Below are positions 33,528 to 41,581 of a stretch of 64,000 bases of DNA, one piece after another. Source of the stretch: Xylophilus ampelinus (lineage in GTDB: Bacteria > Pseudomonadota > Gammaproteobacteria > Burkholderiales > Burkholderiaceae_C); the NCBI RefSeq assembly GCF_901875635.1, contig NZ_CABFMN010000069.1, forward strand, positions 27,343 through 91,342, written 5' to 3'. A model generated the notes under the pieces. It saw only the letters and a list, made by a program, of their open reading frames with translations. It was not told the DNA's origin and did not search any database. The position numbers were made by a program, and so were the translations under genes. Position 1 is the first letter of the stretch, and each line of letters begins with the position of its first letter.

Positions 33528-34400
33528 TCATCGAGCCGCGTCGGCGCGTGCTTCCACGGCGATGTCGACGCGCCGGTTGGGTGCCAGGCATGCGATCAGC
33601 GCACCTCGGGCGCCGGGGCCGCACTGCACCACAGGCTGCGTCTCGCCGCGTCCACTGGCCACCACGCGCGACGGCGCGATGCCCTGGGCCACCAGGGCGC
33701 CGCGCACCGCCTCGGCGCGTTTCTCCGACAGGCGCTGGTTGTATGCGGGGCTGCCCAGCCGGTCGGCGTGGCCAACGACCTCGATGCGCTCGTAGCGCGT
33801 GCCTTCGAGTTGCGAAGCGAGCCGTGCGATCTCTCGGCGCCCCTCGGGCTGCAGGTCGATGTCGTCGAAGGCGAAGAGCGCATCGGCGGACAGGCGGAAC
33901 TGGCGAGCGGGCAGCGCGGAGCTCGCGACCGGCGGTGCGGTGTTCGTCGATGCCATGGCGATCATCGACGCGCAGCCTGCGGGCTGCCAGTGGAAGCTGC
34001 GGGCCAGGTAGTCCTTGTCGAAGATCACCTTGTACTGGCAGGTCGTCACACCGCCGCCGCTGCGGAAGTTGAAGACGTAGTCCCACTCGCGCACTGCGAA
34101 CAGCCCTTCGTGGAAATGCGGCCGGCCCAGCAGGTCGTAGAGCTGGTCCTTGGTCAGGCCTGCGCCCACTGCGCGCAGGTTGTCCAGGTTGGGGAAGGTG
34201 CCCTCGGGCTGTGTCGCGTCGCGGCCGATGTCGGGAAACACCACCTCGGCCGCGCGGCCGTCGTCGCCGATGCCGCGGCTGACGTAGGAGGTGCAACCGG
34301 CCGCCAGGGCCAGCGCGGCGCCGGCCGCGGTGACCAGCACCATGCGGCGCAGCTCGGCCCGGGGCCGGGCGCATGTCTGAGAGATGGAAATGGCGTTCAT
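33528..34400 (-). CDS. tpgA: BamE/OmpA-domain outer-membrane lipoprotein of the TpgA type (adhesin partner)
   Basis: Lipoprotein of 290 residues. The lipobox LAAGC gives a lipidated C36. A BamE/SmpA-like domain follows (about 70-130: GLTKDQLYDLLGRPHFHEG), then an OmpA C-terminal peptidoglycan-binding domain (about 165-285). The latter contains VVGHADRLGSPAYNQRLSEK and KRAEAVRGAL, with the Asp and Arg that contact diaminopimelate. TpgA of Acinetobacter Tol 5 has this same two-domain plan, lies directly downstream of the trimeric autotransporter AtaA, and forms a complex with it and peptidoglycan. Here the gene lies 50 bases downstream of a trimeric autotransporter on the same strand. GGGAG precedes the ATG. 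Symbol assigned by domain order and context, not by alignment. Confidence 0.82.
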   Translation of the reverse strand: MNAISISQTCARPRAELRRMVLVTAAGAALALAAGCTSYVSRGIGDDGRAAEVVFPDIGRDATQPEGTFPNLDNLRAVGAGLTKDQLYDLLGRPHFHEGLFAVREWDYVFNFRSGGGVTTCQYKVIFDKDYLARSFHWQPAGCASMIAMASTNTAPPVASSALPARQFRLSADALFAFDDIDLQPEGRREIARLASQLEGTRYERIEVVGHADRLGSPAYNQRLSEKRAEAVRGALVAQGIAPSRVVASGRGETQPVVQCGPGARGALIACLAPNRRVDIAVEARADAAR

Positions 34401-34450
34401 GCTTTGTGCTCCCTGGTCTTGTTGTCGTCCGATGTCGTCGTCAGCGGCGA

Positions 34451-37400
34451 TCACCACTGGAAACCCGCGCCAACCGAGACGCCCACGTCGCCGCGCGTGT
34501 TGGCGGAGCCGGTGATCTTGGTGACCCATTTGCCGTTGTCGGATATCTTCGACAGGCCGATGGCGATGGCCGTCTGGCCCTTGAAGCTCGCAGCGCCGGC
34601 TGCCAGCATGCTCTTGCCCGGCAGATAGGCCTGCGGCATTCCGGCCATGGCCATCGCGGCCGCCACACCGGCCTGGGCGTCCCTTCGGTTGTCGACCATC
34701 TCCTGACGCAGGGTATTGACGTTGTTGTTGACAGTGCCGAGTCCGGCGCTGAGCTGGTTGACGTTCACCGCGTCGGTGCCGTTGACGCCCGGCGCGACGT
34801 TGGTGATGGTCTGCCCGCCCGCGCTGATGCCGTTGACCGTCATGCTTGGCCCGTTGGCGATGCTCACGCCGTTGTTGGTGATGCTGGTGCCACCCACCGT
34901 CACGCTGGTGAAGTTCGGGTTGTCGTTGACCGCGAATGTCATGTTGGTGCCGTTCTGTGTGAGCACCACGTTGTTGCCCGCCGTGTACGTCGCCGTGCCT
35001 CCTGCACCCACGTTGGCCACGCTGGTGCCGATGGCAATGCCGGTGCCCGTTTGCGCGGTGGTCACGTTGATGCCGGCACCGGCCATGACCGACAGGTTGT
35101 TGATCGCCTGGTTGGTCGCGTACAGCTGGCTGCCGTTCACCGCGTCCGTGCTGCTGGCATTGAGCTGGCCGGCCGCCACGTTCGTCACCTGGCGCTCGCC
35201 GCCCACCGATCCGACGCTCACCACGCCGGTGGAGGTGCCGCCGGCGAAGGTGTAGCTCGTGCCCTGGATCGTCGTGCCGGTGGTGGAGGTCGTCGCGCCG
35301 GTGGTGCTGTTGGCGCCCAGAGCCACGCTGTTGCCCGTGGTGGCCGAGGCATTGGTGCCCATGGCCACCGAGTTGGCGGCGCTGGCCGAGGCGCCGATGC
35401 CCGAGGCGATGGCGCCCTGCGCCGTCGCGCCGTTGTTGGCGTAGTTGCCGTCGGTGTTGGTGCCGCCGTTGACGCTGTAGAAGTGCGTGTTGGCGTTGTT
35501 GACGATGTTCACGATCTGCCCGCCGATCGCGTTGACCTGGCTGGCCACCGAGTACAGCTGGCTGCCGTTGACGGCGTCGGTGCTGGTGGCCGTGATGGCG
35601 CCGGGTGCCACGTTGACGATCTGGCGCTCGGCGCCGACTGCACCGACGCTGACCACGCCCGACGCCGTGCCGGCGAAGCCGCTGTAGGTGACCAGGGGGC
35701 CGCTCGAATAGCTGGTGGTGCCGTCCGGGTTCAGGGTCGCCACGACGCTTGGGATCGAGGCGCTGGTCACTTGCACGGCCGCCTTGTCGGCGCTGTTGTT
35801 GCCCAGCACGACGGCGTTGGCCTGGGTGGTCGTGACACCGTTGCCGAGGACGAAAGTGTTGTCCTGAGCGATGGTGTTGTTGTTGCCGAAGGCGTAGCTG
35901 CCTGTGCCGCTGACGACGTTGGGGTCGCCGAAGGCGCCGGAGTTCTTTCCGCTGACCACGTTGCCCGTGCCGATGGCGATGCTGCTTTCACCCGTGGCCT
36001 GGGCACCGGTGCCCATGGCAATGGCATTGGTGGCGCCGGCCGTCGCCTGCGTCCCGAGGCCGATCGAATCCGTGCCGCTGGCCACTGCGCCGGTGACACC
36101 GGGGCCGGTGCCGATCGCCACGCTGCGAACACCGCTGGCGGCGCTGCGCGAACCCAGCGCGACGGCGCGATCGCCCTGCGCCGACGAGTTGCGCCCGGCT
36201 GCCAGCGCTTCAGAGCCGAAGGCAGAGGCGTTGGCGCCCAGAGCCGTCGCGGCAATGCCCTCTGCCCTGGCAGTCGAGCCTATCGCCACTGCACCGTCGC
36301 CCACCAGGGTGTGGGAGCCCAAGGCGGTCGAGGAGGCGGCAGCGGCGTTCGCCTGGTAGCCCAGGGACACCGAGTCCTGCCCGGCACTGGTCGCCGCGCC
36401 TACGGAGACGCCATAGGCATTGGTGGTCGACGCGCCCCATCCGACGGCGACGCCGCCGGTCGCGCCCGAAGCCACGGTGGCGCCTGTACCTGCCGCCACG
36501 GAGTTCGTTCCGCCCGCACTGCTTGCGCTCCCCACCGCCACGTCCCCTTCGAGGGCTGCCGATGCATCGCGGCCGATGGCGATGGCATTCACGCCGCTGG
36601 CTCCGAGGTTGTCCTCGTTGCCCCCGCCGGTCGAATTGACGCTGAAGTACTTGGTCTTGTTGGTCGTGATGGTCGTCGTCAGGTCGCCGATGGCCTGGTT
36701 GGTCGCATAGAGCTGGCTGCCGTTGACCGCGTCCGTGCTGGTCTGGCTGATCTCACCCGCCGCGACGTTGAGGACCTGGCGCTCTGCACCCTTGCTGCCG
36801 ACGCTTACCACGCCGTTCGCCGCCGAGCCCACGCCGGCGAAGGTGTAGGCCGTGCCGTTGATCGTCGTGCCCGCGACCGCGGTCGCGGCGCCGTCGGTCG
36901 ACGCGTTGCCCAGCACCACGCTGTTGGCCTGGGTGGTGGTCACGCCGTTGCCCAGCACGAAGGTGTTGTCCTGGGCGATGGTGTTGCCGCGCCCGACGCC
37001 TGCACTCGACGCGCCATTGACCTTCGTGTCGCCTCCCAAAGCGATCGCGTTGCTTGCGGTGCTGGTGGCCTGTCGTCCGATGGCGACGGACCCGGTCGTA
37101 GAAGTACCCGTTGTGCTGGCCCCGGTGCCGATGGCCACGCCGTTGATGTTGTCGGCTGTCGCGTCGCCAATGGCGATGCTGCCCGTGTTGAGGGCTGCGC
37201 TGCTGTAGCCCAGCGCCGTGGCGTTGGCGGCTGTTGCCTGCGCCTGGTAGCCGAGTGCCGTCGCGTAGTTCGCTCTGTTCGCGCTTGTACCGACCACCTT
37301 GGCGTTTGCGCCTACTGCAACCGCACCCTCCGCATACGCCACGTTCGCCAGAACGCCTTGAGCCACTGAAAAGCGAGAGTTCGCGTCGACTGCGGCGTCG

Positions 37401-40400
37401 CTGCCGAGCGCGACCGCCGCTTCGGACATGGCACGCGAATTCACACCGACAGCCGTGGAGTTCTGTCCACCCGCAGTTGTCGGATAGGAGGTAGAACTCG
37501 GGGCACTTGCTCCGATGGCAATGGCGCCGGATTTGGTGGCGCTGGCGCCAGCGCCGAGAGCCGTCGCACCGCTGCCAGACGCATTGGCGCCGATACCTGC
37601 CGCCAGTCCGTTGACGCCTGTGGCGCCCAGGTTGTCGTAGTTGGTGCCTGTGCCGGCGGCCCGGGGTGCGCCGGTATCGTTGACGCTGTAGTAGTGCGTG
37701 GTCGCCGCGGCCTGTGCCGCCTGAAGCTGCGCCACGTTCACCGCGTCGGTCGCAGTGCTGCCGGCGGCCACGCCGGTGATCTGGCGCGTGGCCGTGGCAG
37801 CCGAGCCAGCCGTGCCCGAACCCACGCTCACCGCCGCCAGCGTGCTGTTCCAGGCTGCGCCGGCGCGGATGGTCGATGTGCCTGTGAGCGGGTCGTACCC
37901 GGCTGCGCCGCTGGCCGTGTTGGCGGTGGAGTTGTAGCCCAGTGCCACGGCCCCGGCCTGGGTTGCGCTGGTCGAATTGCCCAAGGCCATGCTGTTCGTG
38001 CCGGTGGCCGTGGAAGTGTTGCCGAAGACGATGGCGCCTCCGGCTGACCCCGTCGACCGTGAGCCGATGACGTAGGCCGCGGTGCCGGTGGCTTGTGCAC
38101 CCACGCCCAGGGCGATCGCCTCTCCGGCAGTGGCGACGGCGGCATTGCCAGGCGCCTCATCGCTGCCGATGGCGATGGCGCCAGCGGCGGTCGCGCGTGA
38201 TCCGGCTCCGATGGCCGTGGCCCCGCCCCTGAAAGACGAAGCGCCGTTGTTGTCCGCCACGGCGTTGAGGCCGATGGCCAGCGTGGGACCCGCCAGCGCG
38301 GTATTGAGGGCCTTGGCGCCCGTGCCGATGGCAATGGCCTCCCGCCCCGAGGCAGTGGCATTCAGGCCGGCCGCCATCGCGTTGAATCCCGTGGCGCCCA
38401 GGTTGTCGAAGTTGGTGCCGGTGCCCGGCGCGCGGACCGCACCCGTGTCGTTGACGCTGAAGTAGTGCGTCGTTGCTGCGGCCTGCGCCGCCTGCAACTG
38501 CGCGACGTTGACCGCGTCGGTCGCAGTGCTGCCGGCGGCCACGCCGGTGATCTGGCGTGTGGCCGTAGCCGCCGAGCCGGCCGTGCCCGAACCGACGCTC
38601 ACCGCTGCCAACGTGCTGTTCCAGGCAGCACCGGTCCGGCTGGTCGACGTGCCGGTGAGCGGGTCGTAGCCGGCCACGCCAGTGCCTGTGTTAGCGAGGC
38701 TGCCCTGGCCCAGGGCGACGCCGCCCTGCTGGGTCACTCCGGAGTTGTTGCCCAGCGCCACGGCACCGCTGACATTGTTGTTGGGCACGCCGGTGCTGTC
38801 AGTGCCCAGGTAGACGTTGTTGCCCAGCGCGAAGGCGTTGGACGTGGCAGCGCTGATCTTGTTATTGTTGCCGACGCTGTAGCTGTCGGTGCCGTTGATG
38901 ATGGACGGGTCGCCGATGGCGCCTGAGCGGTCGCCGCTGACGATGTTGCCGGTGCCGATGCTGATGCTGCTCAACCCCAGCGCCTGTGTCTGCGAGCCAA
39001 TCGCGATGGCCTGCTGTCCTCCAGCCAGTGCCTGCGCGCCGACCGACGTGGAGCGAATGGCCGTGGCCTGTGCGCGCGCGCCGAGCGCCGTGCTGTACAG
39101 CTCCAGCGCCTTCGTGTCGGCTCCGATGGCAGTGGCAAGGTTGGAGCCTGTTGCCGTCGCCTGAGAGCCGATCGCGGTGCCGCCTGCGCCGGCATTGGCC
39201 ACGGATCCCATTGCGGTGCCTGATTGGCCCGCTGTCGATGCGACGCCGACGGACGCCGCGTAGTTGCCCGTATTGGTCGAGTTGTATCCCACCGCAAGCC
39301 CGGAGAAGTTCGCGGATGCGCCCGTTCCCACCGCCGTGGCGGTATATCCATTCGCCTTGGCTGCCTGCCCGATGGCAGTCGCGCTTTCCGACAGCGCCTG
39401 CGCCCCGTAGCCCACTGCAAGTCCATAGTTGTTGTTGGCCAGCGCATTGGCGCCGATGGCAATCCCGCCGTCGCTCACTGCCTTGGCCGAGGCGCCCACA
39501 GCCGTTCCGTTCGATCCCGTCGCCTGGGCGCGGCTCCCGAGGGCCACCGTGTTGGCCGCCTGGGATACCGCATAGCTTCCCAGTGCGACGGCATCGGGCG
39601 CGCCAGGCTGGATGTTGACCCCATAGCCGATGCCTACGGCGCGGTCGCTGTAAACGCGCGCGGCGTTGTACGGATCGGTCGCACCGCCGAGGGCGACGGC
39701 GTTCTGGCCTTCCGCTGCGGCAAAAGCGCCGACAGCCGTTGCACCTGCACCCGAAGTCCCCCCGGCACTGGCGCCGGCGCCGAGCGCGGTCGTGTAGTCC
39801 TTGTTCGCCTGCGTCGCGACGCCCAAGGCGGTGGCGCCCGTTCCCGCGGCCTGGGTCAAACGGCCGCCGTAGGTCAGGCCCTGGTTGCCGATGGCCACCG
39901 AATCGGTGCCGCTGGCTACGGCCTGTCCGCCGATGGCCGTCGAGTCGGCTCCCCAGGCGTTCGCGGCATTCCCGATCGCCAGGGTGTTGCCGCCGCCATT
40001 GGAGCCCGCAGCGCGGGCGTTGGCGCCGATCGCGATGCCGTCGCCGGTGTTGTTCTCGACACGCGCGTTGAGCCCGATGGCGATGTTGGCGGTGTTCGCA
40101 CCGCTGCCGCTGGTACCGCTCGTGGCGCCGTTGCCCAGGCTGATGCTGTTGTCGCCGATCGCTTGTGCTGCAGGTCCGATGGCAAGTGCCTTGGCGCCGG
40201 TTGCGAGCGTGGCAGTGCTGCCGAACGCGATTGCACCCGACCCGAGGTTCGTGCTCACCCAGGTGGACAAAGCCGTGGTGTCCGGAAATCCCCCGCTGTC
40301 GCTGGGTACGCCGCTCACGGTGGCAAAGCCGCCGCTGCCGTTGGGTACCTGGCACGTCCAGGAAGAGCTGGACGTCGAAGACTGATCGGCGGTGGTGCAG

Positions 40401-40600
40401 ATGGAGCCTGTGGCGCTGTCGAGAGACATGCCGGCGTGCGCAGGCCCGGAAGTCGCAAGCGCCGTCAGTACCAGCACCGCGGCCGCCAGGGCGCCGCGTC
40501 GTTTGGAGGAGGCGCGCTTGCCTCGCGCCGAAGTCAACTCGCTTGCCGCCACCCAGGCGCCCAGCGATTCGTTCCAGATACTCCGGTAGTTCGTGTTCAT
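34451..40600 (-). CDS. Trimeric autotransporter adhesin (YadA-like), 2049 residues
   Basis: Type Vc secreted surface adhesin. Residues 1-56 form an extended signal peptide (ESPR: MNTNYRSIWNESLGAWVAAS, cleaved after GPAHA). Head repeats of the YadA type (AIGxxAxAxGxxSxAxG) run from about residue 100 to 640. Stalk/neck units with TDAVNVAQLQAAQ or STDAVNGSQLYATNQ recur near residues 635-735, 890-990, 1258-1334, 1651-1734, 1794-1850 and 1924-1964, separated by more head repeats. The last 90 residues are the YadA anchor (KGQTAIAIGLSKISDNGKW) ending in aromatic GAGFQW. Twelve anchor strands per trimer are expected. The frame is intact despite strong internal repetition. It is divergent from a response regulator and followed by a TpgA-like gene. 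Confidence 0.95.
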   Translation of the reverse strand: MNTNYRSIWNESLGAWVAASELTSARGKRASSKRRGALAAAVLVLTALATSGPAHAGMSLDSATGSICTTADQSSTSSSSWTCQVPNGSGGFATVSGVPSDSGGFPDTTALSTWVSTNLGSGAIAFGSTATLATGAKALAIGPAAQAIGDNSISLGNGATSGTSGSGANTANIAIGLNARVENNTGDGIAIGANARAAGSNGGGNTLAIGNAANAWGADSTAIGGQAVASGTDSVAIGNQGLTYGGRLTQAAGTGATALGVATQANKDYTTALGAGASAGGTSGAGATAVGAFAAAEGQNAVALGGATDPYNAARVYSDRAVGIGYGVNIQPGAPDAVALGSYAVSQAANTVALGSRAQATGSNGTAVGASAKAVSDGGIAIGANALANNNYGLAVGYGAQALSESATAIGQAAKANGYTATAVGTGASANFSGLAVGYNSTNTGNYAASVGVASTAGQSGTAMGSVANAGAGGTAIGSQATATGSNLATAIGADTKALELYSTALGARAQATAIRSTSVGAQALAGGQQAIAIGSQTQALGLSSISIGTGNIVSGDRSGAIGDPSIINGTDSYSVGNNNKISAATSNAFALGNNVYLGTDSTGVPNNNVSGAVALGNNSGVTQQGGVALGQGSLANTGTGVAGYDPLTGTSTSRTGAAWNSTLAAVSVGSGTAGSAATATRQITGVAAGSTATDAVNVAQLQAAQAAATTHYFSVNDTGAVRAPGTGTNFDNLGATGFNAMAAGLNATASGREAIAIGTGAKALNTALAGPTLAIGLNAVADNNGASSFRGGATAIGAGSRATAAGAIAIGSDEAPGNAAVATAGEAIALGVGAQATGTAAYVIGSRSTGSAGGAIVFGNTSTATGTNSMALGNSTSATQAGAVALGYNSTANTASGAAGYDPLTGTSTIRAGAAWNSTLAAVSVGSGTAGSAATATRQITGVAAGSTATDAVNVAQLQAAQAAATTHYYSVNDTGAPRAAGTGTNYDNLGATGVNGLAAGIGANASGSGATALGAGASATKSGAIAIGASAPSSTSYPTTAGGQNSTAVGVNSRAMSEAAVALGSDAAVDANSRFSVAQGVLANVAYAEGAVAVGANAKVVGTSANRANYATALGYQAQATAANATALGYSSAALNTGSIAIGDATADNINGVAIGTGASTTGTSTTGSVAIGRQATSTASNAIALGGDTKVNGASSAGVGRGNTIAQDNTFVLGNGVTTTQANSVVLGNASTDGAATAVAGTTINGTAYTFAGVGSAANGVVSVGSKGAERQVLNVAAGEISQTSTDAVNGSQLYATNQAIGDLTTTITTNKTKYFSVNSTGGGNEDNLGASGVNAIAIGRDASAALEGDVAVGSASSAGGTNSVAAGTGATVASGATGGVAVGWGASTTNAYGVSVGAATSAGQDSVSLGYQANAAAASSTALGSHTLVGDGAVAIGSTARAEGIAATALGANASAFGSEALAAGRNSSAQGDRAVALGSRSAASGVRSVAIGTGPGVTGAVASGTDSIGLGTQATAGATNAIAMGTGAQATGESSIAIGTGNVVSGKNSGAFGDPNVVSGTGSYAFGNNNTIAQDNTFVLGNGVTTTQANAVVLGNNSADKAAVQVTSASIPSVVATLNPDGTTSYSSGPLVTYSGFAGTASGVVSVGAVGAERQIVNVAPGAITATSTDAVNGSQLYSVASQVNAIGGQIVNIVNNANTHFYSVNGGTNTDGNYANNGATAQGAIASGIGASASAANSVAMGTNASATTGNSVALGANSTTGATTSTTGTTIQGTSYTFAGGTSTGVVSVGSVGGERQVTNVAAGQLNASSTDAVNGSQLYATNQAINNLSVMAGAGINVTTAQTGTGIAIGTSVANVGAGGTATYTAGNNVVLTQNGTNMTFAVNDNPNFTSVTVGGTSITNNGVSIANGPSMTVNGISAGGQTITNVAPGVNGTDAVNVNQLSAGLGTVNNNVNTLRQEMVDNRRDAQAGVAAAMAMAGMPQAYLPGKSMLAAGAASFKGQTAIAIGLSKISDNGKWVTKITGSANTRGDVGVSVGAGFQW
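37628..38697 (-). repeat. Two near-identical ~300-base direct repeats inside the adhesin gene
   Basis: Segments 37628-37930 and 38397-38697 encode almost the same roughly 100 residues: GYDPLTGTSTxRxGAAWNST, then the neck VAAGSTATDAVNVAQLQAAQ, then HYxSVNDTG. They differ at scattered third positions and are about 770 bases apart in the same orientation. The copies could recombine and delete or duplicate the head block between them without changing frame. Confidence 0.85.
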
Positions 40601-40852
40601 TGTTCTCTCCCTGCTGCTGCCTCTGATTGCCGCCCGGCCAACGAGGTCTTTCGGTTAAGGATGGTGAAAGAATGTAATGAGCAAGTTATCTTTTTGCGCG
40701 TGACATGCCGTGCGGATTCAACATTTCGTCTGTAATTCGAATGGATTCCCGGACGATTCCGTGCACAAGTTGGCGGTTACAAAAGTCGAACGTTTGTTGA
40801 CATCCGTTGCCAAGCCTAGACTTCAACGCCACAAAGTCAGGGGGAAAACGGT
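40601..40852. promoter_or_regulatory. Divergent control region between adhesin and response regulator
   Basis: A 252-base gap that is visibly more A+T-rich than its surroundings, containing the promoters of both the adhesin and the five-gene sensor operon. A consensus -35 hexamer TTGACA is at 40797-40802, with TAGACT 14 bases further on (short spacing). AGGGGG precedes the regulator's ATG. No clear direct repeats for an OmpR-type regulator could be fixed by eye. This is the natural place for autoregulation and for control of the adhesin by the regulator. Confidence 0.55.
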
Positions 40853-41581
40853 ATGCGCATCGCCGCGCTCGACGATGAGCCGAGTCAGCTCGAACTGATC
40901 AGGCACACGATGGAAGGCCTCGGTCACGAGTGCCACGGATACGTGGAAGGCAAGGCCCTTCTGCGGGCTCTTCGCCAGGAAACATTCGACCTCCTGATCC
41001 TCGACTGGAGCCTGCCCGACATGACCGGGCCGGCGGTGGTCCGGTCCATCCGGGAGGAATTGCTCAACCGCATTCCCATCCTCTTCGTGACCAACCGGCG
41101 CGAGGAGGCCGACATGGTCGAGGGCCTGGGCGTGGGAGCCGACGACTTCATGCCCAAGCCCATCCGCGTGGGCGAGCTTTCGGCCCGCACGCAGGCCCTG
41201 CTGCGCCGCGCCTACCCGTCCCGGCACGAAACCGAAGTGGTGTTCGGGCCCTACCACTTCTTCCCGCACTCGCGCACGCTGCATGTCAACGGCGACCCGC
41301 TCGAGCTGAAACACCGCGAGTACGAACTCGCGCTGTTCCTGTTCCAGAACATGGGGCGGCTGCTCTCGCGTGAACACCTGCGCGAGGCGGTGTGGGGACA
41401 GGGGCCGGAGGCGCCGTCTCGCTCGCTTGACACCCACATCTCGCGGCTGCGCACCAAGCTCGACCTGCGGCCTGGCAACGGCTTCCTGCTGTCTGCCATC
41501 TATGGCCTGGGCTATCGGCTGGAGGCCATCGACGGCGACATGCTGAACACCCGGGCGGACGCCTTCACCGCCTCGCCATGA
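40853..41581 (+). CDS. OmpR-family response regulator
   Basis: DNA-binding response regulator of 242 residues. The receiver domain (1-115) has acidic pocket D7/D8, phospho-acceptor D51 (LLILDWSLPD), T80 and K102 (FMPKPIRV). The winged-helix domain (about 130-228) has LKHREYELALFLFQN, REHLREAVWG and the final SAIYGLGYRLE. It is the first gene of an operon divergent from the adhesin, and its stop overlaps the next start as ATGA. The cognate kinase is most likely the CHASE2 protein two genes downstream. The adhesin promoter is the obvious candidate target, by position only. Confidence 0.93.
   Translation: MRIAALDDEPSQLELIRHTMEGLGHECHGYVEGKALLRALRQETFDLLILDWSLPDMTGPAVVRSIREELLNRIPILFVTNRREEADMVEGLGVGADDFMPKPIRVGELSARTQALLRRAYPSRHETEVVFGPYHFFPHSRTLHVNGDPLELKHREYELALFLFQNMGRLLSREHLREAVWGQGPEAPSRSLDTHISRLRTKLDLRPGNGFLLSAIYGLGYRLEAIDGDMLNTRADAFTASP

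Noticed and set aside
34451..40600. Regularly spaced repeats in the adhesin region as a CRISPR array
   Set aside because: The repeats are in-frame coding repeats of 14-16 residues with protein-level conservation; there are no constant direct repeats with unique spacers and no cas genes.
40797..40822. TTGACA...TAGACT as a sigma-70 promoter of the response regulator
   Set aside because: The spacer is only 14 bases, too short for normal recognition, so it is noted in the control region but not claimed as a promoter.
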